DNA of 64,000 nt from Chloranthus sessilifolius (Eukaryota > Streptophyta > Magnoliopsida > Chloranthales > Chloranthaceae): the NCBI GenBank assembly GCA_021018995.1, contig CM037593.1, positions 9,824,088 through 9,888,087 of the forward strand, in the 5' to 3' direction. The notes under the pieces were generated by a model. It saw only the letters and a list, made by a program, of their open reading frames with translations, had not been told where the DNA came from and did no database searches. A program made the translations under genes and the position numbers. Positions 23,730-36,600 of the stretch are shown in pieces (the stretch's first letter is position 1; each line of letters opens with the position of its first letter).

Positions 23730-24463
23730 TAGGGCTCTCCATAGGTCGGATTAGGGTGAGGTTGGGGTTCAACCCGGCTCTAACCTATTCAGGCTGGCTT
23801 TCCAAAATTTTCAGCCAGCCCCTAATCCGGGCTGCGATGTACTCAGCCCAAGTTGGCCCCTATCGGGCCGGGCCGGGCTTGGGCATTTTTTGGGGATTTT
23901 TTTCAACTATTTTTTTTTTTAATAAAATTTAGTTTAACTATTTTTTTCTAATAAAATTTGGTTGGATTTTGACTCTTTTTTTTCTAATAAAAATTTAAAA
24001 AATATTAAATAATTATATTAACATTATAAAGGCTCATGTACATGCTTTTACTCAAATATTTCATTTTAGTTTGTTGCACAATGATTATAACGGACAATAG
24101 TTGCACAATGATTATAACGGACAATAATTAATCTCAGGGCAATTAAATAAATTATATTTAATTAAAAGAATTATTTTTTTTGTAACTTTAACAAGATAAA
24201 TATATAATATATATAGGGCATTTAAGTAAATTATATTTAATTAAAAGATTTTTTTTTATAACTTTAAAATGATAAGTATATATATATATATATCTGGGCC
24301 GAGTGTTGGAACACTCAACCCAAGCTCAGCCCGGATTGATCCGGATTGCAACATGTTTAGCCTGATTCGAATATCGGGCTGGGTTTGCTTGATAGAAAGT
24401 ATCACTTTTTTCGAGCCGGGTGCGGGTCAAAATCCGGGTCAGCCCGGCCCATTGAGAGCCCTA
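23730..24463. mobile_element. hAT-type non-autonomous element (734 bp)
   Basis: The left end TAGGGCTCTCCATAGG and right end CCATTGAGAGCCCTA are inverted. Flanks GTCACAAT (23722-23729) and GCCACAAC (24464-24471) agree at 6 of 8 positions, both differences being C/T. GC-rich subterminal parts surround an AT-rich middle with a local 80-bp duplication (24130-24290) and a (TA)n run. No transposase is present. Confidence 0.75.
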
Positions 24464-24654
24464 GCCACAACCCCTTAAAGGATCGAATTTCTAAGTTGTA
24501 CTGTCGGCATGAACTCATGAATTTTACACTAAGTGCGGAAGAAATTAATGAAAGTCGACCAAATTTTCCAAGGTAAAATGAGTTTGATTATCTTCCACAA
24601 AGTGACCTAATTGATAACAATACTTTTATCGGACAACATATTGGCAAGACACTT

Positions 24655-25752
24655 TGATACACAAACTAACACAATGCAAATATGATGGGCTGAGATTAAT
24701 TGTGAATTAATATGAATAATTAAAATATGAATTATCCAACAAGTGATCACAGAAAATAAAGAGAATTTCAATTAAATAATTTTGATCTAGCCTAAAATAG
24801 TGTTACTTACGCTCCCTATAAGATCTATAAGTCTAGGGTTCTTAACGAACAACTTGATCTCCAACAGTTTAGGACTTTGAACGAGCTCACAAGTGGTTCT
24901 TTTGAATCTATGAGGAATTAACAACAAATGGATTTTAGATATTTATAAATCAAATGGCTCAAATAGAAGAAATCTCGTATTAGAACAGTTGAACGATCTT
25001 AGGTTAGGTTATGGAAAAATCGAACAAGCAAAACACGCAATCAATTCCAGATCTTATGAATAAAAATAACTAGAAAATTATCCAAAAACTTACACGTAAA
25101 ATGAAGATAAAAGTAGATAAGAAAGATATAAAAGTTAGTCTCGCACCAAACCGAACGCGAAAAAAGGAATCGCTCTTCCAAGTTTTGAGAGAATTGTACC
25201 ATCGAAGTAAACTTTGATAAAAGCTCTCAATTTGTAAAAGCAATTTTTATTAATCATTCACTACTTAAAATTGTATTTACAATGCCTTTATGCAGGCAAA
25301 CAAACTCTACTAAATATAAATTCGCAATAAGAAAGTCATCAAACAATTAAACCTCTAAAACAACAAGTTTTGCCTAAAAATTCGTAATTCTGTCAACTTG
25401 CAGATGAAACTCACGGATGTCCGTCTTCTTTTCACGAACGCCCGTCCAATGTTTACGGGCGTCCGTCGTCTATGATGTATACAAAACAGAAAGCATCAAA
25501 ATCACAGATATCCATCCTGACTTTATGGACGTCCATGGAAACGGATGTCGTAAGCACGGATGTCTGTACTTCAATTCTTTAGAATGCCTTCATTTTTCAG
25601 TTAGGAGCCTTCGAGATATTTTCACACGTTTTTTTCACCTTCTATAGATCATAAGCGATTCTTTAAATCGGATGTCCCTGTCAATTACGTACGATAAGAA
25701 ATTCTCTTCGGTAATACAATCTCTCTAGTATTTGAAACACTACTTCACGACA
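24655..25752 (-). mobile_element. Gypsy LTR fossil (about 1.1 kb, minus sense)
   Basis: An LTR copy that reads, in its own sense, from TGTCGTGAAGTAG to GTGTATCA. The same sequence recurs in plus sense at about 44590-45470 plus 48265-48562, where it ends just before a primer-binding site. It is broken from its own element: the integrase remnant beside it (25780-27245) points the other way. Moderately old from the divergence of the copies. Confidence 0.7.
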
Positions 25753-25779
25753 TGCAAAATGCGTTAAACAACTGCATTT

Positions 25780-27245
25780 TGCATAGGACTGGAGTGGAGA
25801 ATTGGGTTGCGGACGCCCTTAGTTGTAGGGTGGCGACGTTGCACTCAATGAGTGTTGGGGTGACTAGATTCGAGTGTTTATTAGTATCCTACGTCTCTAG
25901 ATTTTGAAAAAGAGTACGCCTCTCTCGTGAGTGACCAGCCTGAGAGAGTGTGTCAGTATACCCTACAGGATAGGTATTTATTTTTGAAACACTGCTTGTA
26001 TATTCTCCAAACTTTTCTATGAGATTTTCTCGTTTGAGAATTACACGGTAAAGGTGTCGCCAATCATTTCGGTCGCGACAAGACCGTTGTATTGGTTGAG
26101 GATAGGTTTTACCGGCCCAATCTCACACAAGATGTTGCCAAGATTAATTATCAGCCAATATTATGTTTGGCAATTGACAAAATACAGGATTGCATACACA
26201 TTTACCTGTGCCACATACTCTGCGTCAAGATATTTCTATAGACTTTGTGTTAGAGCTTCTTAAAATTCTCCGAAAGTATGTTTGATGTTTGTTGTGGTGG
26301 GCCCTTTCTCGAAAATGATCCACTTTATAGCTTGTTCGAAAATCTCAGATGCAAGTAATATTGCTAATTTTTTCTTTAATAAAGTTGTTCGTTTGCACGG
26401 TTTGCCTAAAACCATAGTGTCGGATAGAGATATTAAGTTTGACAATTATTTCTGGAAGACATTGTGTCCGAAAATGAGGACTAGGCTTCTATTTTCATCG
26501 GCATATCATTACAAACCGTTGGGCAAACTGAGGTTGTTAGTCGGAGTTTAGGAAATCTCTTGAGGTGTCTTGTAGGTGAACATGTTAGAAGTCGATTCTA
26601 TCATACCTATCGGAGAGTTTGCATATAATAATTCGATTAATAGAATCACAGGGATGAATCCATTTCAAATTGTGTACGGTTACAAACTTAAGACACTCAT
26701 AGATCTTATTCCGATATTAGTTCATCAGAGGTCGTCAGAGTCTGCATCTGCATTTGCACATCACATTCATGAACTTTATAATGAAATTAAAAGTATAAAA
26801 ATATGAGTAATGAAAAATATAAATTTTCTATAGATTCTCATCGAAGATTCAACGAACTTCAAGAGGATGATTTTGTAATGATTCTAAATAGACCTGAACA
26901 TTTCCCTCAAGGAATTGCTAAGAGGTAAGAGGCTCGTAGTGCTAGACCCTATAGGATTTTAAAACGTGCCGGTCTTAATGATTATGTCCTAGACTTGCCA
27001 CAAGATTCGGGGATTAGTACGACTTTCAATATGGAGATTCTCGCTCCGTTCTATGGCTATGTAATTACACCACCTAATCCTTTTAAACCTTTCACACATA
27101 GATCTAAATCTCAGTTTCAGTTTCGTTCACCACCCGAACCGTAAATTGGTTAAATTTCGGTCAAATTTTTGAAAATTTTCAGTAATTTTTGAAAATATGC
27201 ACTGAACTTTGACGAACTTGATTGAATTTTTTTGAACTCTTTCCC
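25780..27245 (+). mobile_element. Gypsy (Ty3) integrase fossil
   Basis: Fossil of the integrase region of a Ty3/Gypsy retrotransposon: the end of RNase H, the zinc-binding part, the catalytic core (NFDVCCGG-like start, HGLPKTIVSDRDIKF) and the C-terminal part (MNPFQIVYGYK). It is broken in many places. It matches the reverse complement of about 42000-43470 at near 88-90% by eye. Confidence 0.8.
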
Positions 27246-27249
27246 ATTG

Positions 27250-27820
27250 TAATCCAATTAGATGGCTTAAAACTACCTTCTAAGGATCTGCCAAGTTCCA
27301 AGATCAAATGTAATCGCACCGGAAAGAAAAAACTACCATCTCGACCATCTTTTGATATCCTTTCTTGGCACCAAAAAGAACGAAGCGAGAGAAATCATTT
27401 AAAGAAATAAACTTTGAATGGTAGGAAGAATAAAAAAACAGAATTAGGGTTTAGGGTTTAGGTTTTGAATAATGAGAGAGAACAAAAAAAAAACCTGGAG
27501 ATTGAAAGGATGGCGTTGGTGAGTCCTCTGCTAAAGTGGAAGATGAGAGAGGTCTTTGGAAGTTGCCGTGTTGAGAGAGGAGAGGAGAGGTGATGGAGTT
27601 AGATTCCTCTTGGTTGGAATACTAGGTAGAGCACTGTGGAGTTTTAGGGTTTTAGAGAGGGTGGCCGCCATGTGGAAGAAGAAGACATGAGCTCGGGCTT
27701 TGAACTAGGTCACTGACTCACTGAGCGTTCTAGCAACTTCTATTTTCGGTGATTCTTAGTATGTACCACGACGAAAACCATTGACTTTTACTTATTTGAA
27801 AATCATTAACTTATTTGAAT
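27250..27820. other. Intergenic DNA without a recognisable gene
   Basis: Contains GGGTTTAGGGTTTAGG near 27448, a purine-rich stretch at 27580-27700 (GAGAGAGGAGAGGAGAGG) and nothing further that I can support. Confidence 0.35.
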
Positions 27821-27823
27821 CAG

Positions 27824-28063
27824 AATGGAGATTGTTTTTTGCTCTCATCATAGCCGCCCTATAAGACGGCCTATCAATCAAACGGTCAGATGTTAATTTC
27901 AAAAGGCACGTGACACTAAAAGTTGAGGTCAACTCATTTGCTCATTATTTAGGTCACTTTTGGAGATGTGTGCCATGTGGAATCAACATCTGATCGTCTG
28001 ATAGGCATGCCATGATCTTAAGATTGATCGTAAGGACGATTGGAGCAAAAAATAATCTCCATT
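27824..28063. mobile_element. MITE with inverted ends (240 bp)
   Basis: The left end AATGGAGATTGTTTTTTGCTC is mirrored at the right by GAGCAAAAAATAATCTCCATT. The middle is short and has no coding region. The target duplication is not clear (TGAATCAG against GTCAAACAG), so the superfamily is open; Mutator or hAT are both possible. Confidence 0.65.
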
Positions 28064-28149
28064 GTCAAACAGTCAATGATTGTCATCGGTAAAAAAATTG
28101 TGTGATAATTACTAATAAACGGGTGAGAAAATCATAATTATAAAAAATT

Positions 28150-29088
28150 ATATAATTGCTGACAATATCATGTGTATTGGTTGTGTGGTATTTGGTCGCC
28201 GACGACGCCCTGGGAACGAGGGGTTTAGGACCCAAAGGTGACTCGGTATTAGTGTGCATATGTGTGAGCCATATTGGGGCAAAGGCGGGGCGGTGCATTG
28301 ATATGCCAAGACGTATGGCCTCGAATAGTCAGTTAAGTGAGTCGAGCTCACATGATGGGTGACACCTTAGAAAGTCATGTGTCGGTTCACTCGGTTGAGC
28401 GGGACATCTTGGCCGGTCGGACTTCGGGTAGCTCTTGTGTTAAGCCTGATGGACTTAGTGGAGGGCTACATGGGACACTATAGTGTGCGTGGCTTGTTGC
28501 AAAGGCAAATATAAGGTACTGATGGGCTTGTAGCTCGACAAGGTCGCCTCAAGCTAGTGATGATGGACAACGCTTGCCGCAGGTTAATGAGATATGTTTG
28601 TGAGGTACATTGGATACGATAGTGCATGTTGACTTGATGCAAAGGTGTTCATAAGGGTTCCATATGGATCAGTTGCTCGGTAAGATGTCGGTGCCTCGAG
28701 TAAGCGATGGCGATCAATGTTCGTGCCAAGTTGGCATGGATCTTGGAAGCGACATGGGACGCGATTATGCATGTTGCCTCTGACATAGAGGTGTACACAT
28801 GTAGCGGTTTTCCTTATGACTCGGGAAGGAGGACCAAAGCCTTAAATGATGAGTAATGGCACGGGAGGGCCAGTCACACAACTTGGTTTGGTATGGTCGG
28901 AGAGTCATGTTGGAATGGGACAACGTAGGGTGTGGCATGCCACTGTTGAGTGTGGGAGACTTGTGTACGAGGCGCATGGGGAAGCAAGTAGGCAAGCGTG
29001 TTTGGCTGCGTAAGACATGGAAGTTCCGGCATGGTTGATGCTGTTGCTTGACAGGCTAGGGATTTGCGTTCATGCCTAAGGGCATGTG
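28150..29088 (+). mobile_element. LTR fossil with primer-binding site, GC-rich, three internal subrepeats
   Basis: About 940 bp, much richer in GC than its surroundings, ending CCTAAGGGCA and followed at once by TGTGGTATCAGAGTTA, a primer-binding site of the initiator-Met type. It holds three subrepeats of about 140 bp (from 28469, 28608 and 28753, each starting CAT(G/T)GGA). Only a short leader follows before other DNA at about 29240, so this is a 5' LTR or near-solo LTR. The left border is approximate. Confidence 0.65.
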
Positions 29089-29315
29089 GTATCAGAGTTA
29101 GTTTGAGTGGTGTCTAGCCTTAGTACAGAGATATTGGGGCGCCGCACTAGGTGCGCAACGTGAAAACCTGCGGCCTCGTGGCTTAGAGTCACCATTGATC
29201 GGGTCATCAAATTTTGTACATGTAGCACTTGAGGTGTACAAGTTAGGTCATGAACTTTTGGTGATCAATCTTAATCTGCTTTTATGATAAAACATTCAAC
29301 TTGTAGCCTCTGTTT

Positions 29316-29545
29316 TAGGGTTGGCAACAGGCTGGGCTTCAGACTGAGCCCTAGGAAAGACTGAGTTGGTCTGATTCCAGCCAGACCCGAAAACAATCCA
29401 TGTCAGGCTTGGGCTTAATGAAAGGCCCGAGTCCAAAAGCACTCGAGCTGAGCCTAGCCTAATTTTTAGTTCGAGTCAGGCTCAAGCCTAATTTTAGGAT
29501 AGAATATTATCACGCTTGTGAAAGCCCGGTCCTTTGACAGCCTTA
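29316..29545. mobile_element. hAT-type MITE (230 bp) with 8-bp target duplication
   Basis: The left end TAGGGTTGGCAAC and right end TTTGACAGCCTTA are inverted. Flanks are CTCTGTTT (29308-29315) and CTCTATTT (29546-29553), 7 of 8 identical. The body is rich in AGGCTTGGGC and AAAGCCCGG phrases. No coding capacity. Confidence 0.75.
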
Positions 29546-29549
29546 CTCT

Positions 29550-30000
29550 ATTTCGTCTTGATACATTTTTAGCCATATAGAGTGAGAGAATTAATTTCTC
29601 ATGTGGACGATTTGGAAGGAAAGAAATAGACGGATTTGTGAAGTAAAAAATGGTCACCGATGAAGAGAATTACTGATTGCATAGCCTCATGCCCAGAGCC
29701 AAGCACCTAAAAGCAAGTTAATTACTTTGGAAGTTCTTTAGCGATCCTGATCAGATGGTGGAATCGTCCAACGCTTTGAATGAAAAGACAGGTTGTGCAT
29801 TTGAATCAATAGGGTGCAATGTGACACCCAACCCAAGGATCGAGTGCCAAGGCAATTTGCTCAAGGTATTATGCTCAGGCGATGTGAGTGTTTGAGTGCA
29901 CGGCTCACTGCGTGCACTTGAATGCATTGCCCCATTTTCCATAACTATCATTAGAAAGAAAAAATACAGTCCTAGGTTTCATATTAGCAATGTATACAAA
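29550..30000. other. Intergenic DNA downstream of ARL8
   Basis: No recognisable gene or element. It lies beyond the likely ARL8 3' end. Confidence 0.35.
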
Positions 30001-30009
30001 AACAGTAGA

Positions 30010-30506
30010 AAAAGGGTTCAACTTGATTCTTTTATTACTTATATGTTATTTAGAGAATAAATGATAGGAACAACTCTCCCTAGGGTTTATAGTTCTCGAC
30101 TTCTCCCTTTCAAAAGTAGAGTACATGTCAATTTGCTGTGAAAATTGACTTTTACAGATCAAGGTTGAATAAAAAGTGTCATAACAGTACGAAGCCCTCA
30201 ATCCAAATTCCAAACAATGCAAATGCATAGATAAAAAATGCTATTCACACCAATACATAAATCAGATCAGCTCTCAACAGAAATACAAATAAAATAAAAA
30301 CCCTAAAGTTCTTCGAGTAAGAGGAAAACATTCATAGTATGCGAAACAAGATAAAAAGAGGAAGGACAACGGTCAGACGATCAGAATCCCGAATAGTCAA
30401 GATCAAATATCACCACTAACAACAGTGCAACCTCTAACTCTTCAGCAGATACAAAAAACAGCATATTCACCACAAGGAAGCTTTTCGTCTTTGAAGTTCA
30501 AACTTC
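30010..30506 (-). other. ARL8: Probable ARL8 3' UTR
   Basis: The sequence after the ARL8 stop codon (read on the minus strand) is AT-rich with no further coding. A minus-strand AATAAA-type signal (TTTATT at about 30028-30033 on the plus strand) gives a plausible poly(A) site near 30010, for a UTR of about 490 nt. The end is inferred. Confidence 0.4.
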
Positions 30507-30624
30507 TTAACTCTTTGACTTTGAATGCTTCACAAGCCAATCAATAACAGAGTCAATGTTGGTCGAGTTCTTGCATGAGATCATGAAGCAGCAAACTTCT
30601 CTGTCAGTAATTGATTTCAACCCC
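30507..30624 (-). CDS. ARL8: ARL8 exon 6 (last coding exon)
   Basis: 118 nt. The first base completes a Met codon, then [20 protein letters not shown] through [12 protein letters not shown] and TAA at 30507. SCK is the G5 box. Acceptor TTTTTTTTGCAG. Confidence 0.96.
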
Positions 30625-33600
30625 CTGCAAAAAAAACTCATTCTAAGTGCTTTACTTTATAAATGATTACTCTATATGACAAATTCCGTAAAATAATGCA
30701 AACAACATCAGACTGGTCAAAAGGCTAATCGATCCTATGAAATTTGGAAACGTTTTTAGCTTTGCTGAATGGGATCAAATCCAACTCTTTTTTCTTTTTT
30801 TTTTTTCCGTTTTCTTATTGTGTTCATTCCCTTCAATTTTCAATTAATCCCTTACTTATTACAAATGCCTTACTCATAAGGGTGAAACTGGGTCACTCAC
30901 ATTTGATCAGTCAAACCCTGTTTAGAGAGAGCTTCAGGCTTGTCAATTTTATTTCCAAGTACTAGCAATGGGATTCCACTCAATGAGGGCTTGCCCAACA
31001 GGTCGTGAAGTTCACTTTTTGACATGGCCAAGTTGTCACGGTCCGCTGCATCAACAACATACCTACAAGACATATAAAAAAATCAGGCCAACAAAAGACA
31101 GCTTGTATTTACTTTACGATGTAATTGAGATATCTACTCAAAGGAGAATTACAACATGGTCTTGGTGGTGCTTATAATTAATAATATTGGAGTCTCGCAC
31201 CAACTTTAGGGATTGCAAAATGCATTGAGTCAACCAAGACCCTACCAGATCGAACGTGATTAATAAACCTGGCTCGAGATTAGGTCCGGGTCTATTAGCA
31301 ATACCCCACTTTCATATATAATATAAAATATTATTTTCTAATACTTGTTTTTAGCTTTCTATGCCTCTCTATTCTTGTTCGTGATCTTTCAAACATTAAA
31401 CTTTCTACCAAAATCCTTCTTTTCATTCATGTTCCTAACTATTTGTTTATACAAGCATGATGAGAAGTACAATGCTAAATATTATACATAAGATATGTTT
31501 TAATAGTGTAAGCATGAATTTTGGGCTGGGTCCCATCTAAATGTTAAGTCTCTGAAAGAGACATTACTGAGACCCTTAATCTATACTTTATAGCCCTAAA
31601 GGATGGATATTTAATATGTTTTATGTAGTTTTAGTGATTTACAGGTCTGGAGATAGGCTACGCATAAAATAGCCCAAGAATCAGGAAAAAAAATGTGACA
31701 TTCGTGTGACCTTAGGGCATCCAGAACTTATCCCGGCTTACAAATCCATTGTGACCCCTTGTTATTTCACTCAAAGTTGTAAAGCTTGTTATCTTCTTTC
31801 CAATGCAGCAAAAATCGCATCAATTCGAATTCGCAATCAAAAGTCATGGCCGAAATACTAGGGCAGAGCATCTGGCGAATTCGCCCAAGCGACTTCGAAC
31901 TCGCCCGGGCAACCAGAATTCAAATTTCAACTAATTAAAAGTCGCATTTGAAGGTTTTATGGATTAAAAGTCGCCTAGGTGACTCAAAAAGTCGTCCGGG
32001 CGAGAATCATGGTGGAAGTCCTCTTTTGCACGGGATTTTGACTTCTATATCTTAGACAATAAACCCTGGAAGGGTTACAAAGCCTATAAATAGTTATTTT
32101 GTTTAAGGTTTCAGGAGTTCGACTTTTTGCTTTAGAGAAGTTTCTTTTTATTTTCTTTTTGGAAGCATCAGAAGCTAAAAGAGAGGGTAGACTAAAGCTA
32201 GAAATTCAACTTCACTTTTGGGATTTATTTAATGAACATTCATATTTCTTTATTTTGTTTGTCCTTGATCATGTTATGCTAATTTGTTATACCATTAGAA
32301 TCTAAAGAACTCCATCTAATTGAATATTCATAGATCAGATATAGGAATTGTTTATTACTGCTGAGTCACATATTCCAGATCCCTTATTAGGATCTCAATA
32401 ATGTAAGAGCAATAAACAATTAAAACCCTAATAGAGTCCAACCCTACCATTCTTATGTTTGATCTGTGAATATTCCTTCAAATGAAGTTCATTAGATCCT
32501 AATGCTATAATAAATTAGCCTAACATGATAAAGGACAAACAAAATAAAGAAATATGAATGACGTTTATTAAATAAATACCGAAAAGTGAAGCTGAATTTG
32601 TAGGAACAATCTTTAACTTTAATCTACCCTCTCTATTAGCTTTTGCGTGCTTTCAAAAAGAAAAGAAAAAGAAATTAATCTAAAGCCAAAGGTCGAACTC
32701 CCGACCCTAAACAAAATAACTATTTATACGCTTTGTAACCCTTCTAGGGTTTCTCGTCTAAAATATAGAAGTCAAAATCCCAAAATCCCATGCAAAATAG
32801 GACTTCCGTCGCGATTCTCGCTCGGCGACTTTTAATCCGTAAAACCTTCAAACTGGTCGCTCGGGCGAGACTTTTAATTAGTTGAAACTCGAATTCCGGT
32901 CGCCCGGGCATGTCTCAAGTCGCATTGGCGAATTTGCCAGATACTGCCTCTGGATTTCAGCCATAACTTTTGAAAACGAACTCGGATTGATGTGATTCTT
33001 GCGGCGTTGGAAAGAAGACAACGAACTTTACAATTTTGTGTGAAGTAGCAATTTTGCATGTCCAATGTTTCAGGGGTCAAAATGGAGTTGTAAGTTGGGA
33101 TAAGTTTTGGATGCCCTCAGGTCGCACGAATGTCACTTTTTTTTACTCTTGGGCTATTTTATGCTTTCCTTATCTGCAGACCTATAAATCACTCAAACTA
33201 CACAAAACATATTAAATACCTATGTTTTAGGGTTATAAAGTATAGATGTAATGTCTCTTTCAAAGACTTATCATGCAACCTGAACATCTTACTTAATAAT
33301 TGGAGATGCCCAAGGCGTACCAAAATAGATAACAGTGCACCTTACATAAATTTATGTTTAAAACACAATTTTGGTTCTCGTGTTTTATGGTCTCAATCAA
33401 AGTTCAAAATTTTAGTTTTCCGGGACATATCAACCAGCTCCAAAACGGATAGGTATCGGATGAAACGTATCATTTTGGACAACACATTGGTATGTATTAG
33501 GCGATAAGTACCAATATATTGGTCGATACATTCGAATGTATCGGCCCGACCTCCCTGAAAACCGATATGTATTGTTTTCGTCCGAAATTTTGAATGATGG

Positions 33601-36600
33601 TCACAATATCATTTATTCAACTATTACACTTATAATTTACAATAATTTTGTTACAAAAAGTTCAAAATACTCCTAGTATTAGCAGATTCTCTCATTCATG
33701 GTAGTTAGCGCAACATTATAGAAATCGTCATAAGAAACCAAATAGCCAGCGGTCTATGCAACAACGACACTATGGCACTGCTATAGCACGTTATAACCGC
33801 TATTATTAAGTGTTAATGGGGTAATTCTGTCATTTTTTTTAAATTTAAGAGGGCTTTTATGTATTTCCAGTATTTTTTTTTTAATTTAAGAGGGCTTTTA
33901 TGTATTTTCAGTCGTGTTTAAGGTCATTATGTAAAAAAATAATAAATTATTCTCATGCAATGCAATCGTATTGCGAAAACCTAAAAGCCCTCATTCTCGG
34001 CCACTCTCCTCAACAACCCTCTTCCTTGACAGCACGAAATTCTCGACGGCTCTCTCTGCTCTCTCAGATTTCTCGAGAGTTGAAGCTCTCTCTCTCTCTC
34101 TCTCTCTCTCATGAAATATGTCATCAGATAGAGCTCTCTGCTCTCTCCTCTTGGGCAGACAGCTCTCTCAGTCTTCCCTCTCTCTTTATATCTCTCATCA
34201 GATTTCTTCTCTATTTTCTCATCTCTGATTTCTCGTGTCACAACAGAAAACAGACTTCCTGGCAATTGGCATTTGCCAGTGAGATATTTCAACACTAATG
34301 GGCCAGGGAACTCATTAAATCTGACAAGAACAACAAATTTGATGTATGTATTTTATTTATTTTAATTTATAATGTATATGTTCTGTTTTTTCCACTTAGC
34401 GATAACATATTTATCTTTCTTTGTGTTTCCACTCAGCACAGAATAACAGTCTCGTCTTTCAGTTTTCTCATCTATCATTTTTTGTTTTTTCCACTACAAC
34501 ACAACAGAACAGTAGTCAACAAAAAATGGTTCTTCCCAGTTTAATGGTGCTGCACTGCTGGCCCCCTAATTAAAATAATCACAGGCAGGGGCAACACCAT
34601 TTCTATTAATTGCCCAGTTTAATGGTCCTGTACTACTGCCCACTTAAAATACATGCAGAGGTAGCACCCTTCCCCCTTGAAGTTAAAATAATCACAAGTA
34701 TTAATTCATGAAGGTCTAATTAATTAAGTTATTAAACTGATAATTCTTATTTTCTTTTATTTTTACATTTTCAAGCATTAATTAATGGATGAAACAATGA
34801 GTTTGTCTTCTGTGAACTCAAGGAAAGACCCAGGTTGGAAATATGCTTATCTTAAGGGTCATTTTTTTTATCGGTAAATTATCTCAAGGATAATTGATAA
34901 TTGATATTTCATATTTGTTGATATTTTATGTTTATTGATAATTGACTTATACGTATTGATATTTGTTATTTTGCTCACGCCTACAACCTTAAATTTTCAA
35001 TAGTCAACATTAGAACGATGCCTGACAGTTAAGTTCTCCATAAAAATTTTAAAATAGAAAGAAGTGATTAAAAAATTTTAAAAAAGAATAATAATGTAAA
35101 AACATTTATTAAAAAATAGCCACACCATGGTGAGGCTATTATGTAGTGACCTTTGTCGCCACGCCCTTATTGTGACGCCATAACAACCTTGCCCTCATTT
35201 CCTAAAATACGTGTGAGTAATTCAAAAACATGAAAAACCTATTGCTTTCAGCTTGGATCAATATCTCTGACCATACAGGACCCAGCCCGTTAATAAGTGA
35301 GCTGGTTTAGTTGGGACCGGACCTACCCGAACTAAACCTGCCCCAAAAATCCCAAATGGGTCTGCTTATTGTACTTTGGGCCAACCAGATCTAATAAATT
35401 TGGCAGTCCTGTGTCCAAAATCTACGCCTGGTTGTTAAATGGGTCAGTTCCATCCTTATTTGATTGGTTCATTTGTGAACCAATTTGTACTATTCAATCA
35501 AATGGGAGCCTACTGGTTCATAGTCTACAAAATCTACCAACCCAATGATCCTATCCTACAACTAGTACTTTTGGATGGTCAATAAGGTCATAGGCAGCAG
35601 TTCACTGGCCAAATTGTAGGGTACAATCAGCACAGTGTGATTTTTGGGCCCTGGCCCCTTCAAGAGTTGGGACATCATAAGTTTAAATAAAATAAAGCTA
35701 TCAGTTCCAAACATCAAAATTAAATGAAGCAAAACAAGTACGCAAATAAAACAGTATAATATCAGTAAATTTCCATTCAAAGAGGATGAATATAAGCGAA
35801 AAAGAGTCAATACATATAAATAAAATCTAAAAGACTGGACAATTCCACGTAAATTGATTCTTGTAGTTTAGTAAAAAGTACTTCTTTTGATAATTTGAGA
35901 TTAAGCTTAACTCTGGTTCAAGGGTTCTTGTGGCAGACAAAAAAGTATTGGCGAAAAGAAGATAAGGCGTGACGAGGGTGGATAAGGCTTACTGCAACCA
36001 AAGTACTTCCATTTAATGATAAAATCTAAGAGTATAAAAAAAAAAACCTTAATACCTTATTATACATCATTAATGTGGGGTCAAGTAATCTGGTTTTATA
36101 AGTTACGAGTTATGACAAAAAAGGAGTACATAATTGCAAGTAAATCTCATACAAAACATGTAAGAAAACATGAAACACAACCATCAGTGATAAGTTCTTA
36201 AAGCATTTACATTGAACTTCTCTAACAAATAGGTCGACCAATATGATACTATTAGGTTTTTACTAATTTATTAAAATCCAATAAACTTCATGTGCATTGC
36301 ACGAAAAATTGCAATTTTATTTTGTTAGAGACAGAGAAATATGTAGTGATAATTGTATTTTGCACTTTGGCAAAAGCTAGGGCTTCTGACCAAAGACAAA
36401 CAACATTTTTGCAACAAAATGACAATGGGTAGCATGCCCTACCATCATAGACCATGACAAGATTAAGTTGATGTCAACATCGATCTGCTTATTTCTAGAT
36501 TAACTGGATAATGTTGCTGAGTGAACCATTGAATATAATCGAATACCAAAATACATGATCAAAACACATTCATCTGTTATCTAGAAACTCAAGTCTCACG

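Noticed and set aside
28083-28995. Several reading frames on both strands
   Set aside because: They arise from the higher GC content of the LTR; none shows a known domain.
33420-33600. CGATAC/GTATCGG phrases as a repeat element, with similar ones near 37350-37520
   Set aside because: The similarity is loose and no borders could be set.
33900-34298. 132-residue plus-strand reading frame rich in Ser and Leu
   Set aside because: It crosses a (CT)n microsatellite and a pyrimidine-rich tract inside the ARL8 intron; composition explains it.
35270-35430. Possible small hAT element with GGGCC phrases
   Set aside because: Short ACAGGAC/GTCCTGT ends are visible, but flanks do not match and the phrases alone are not enough.
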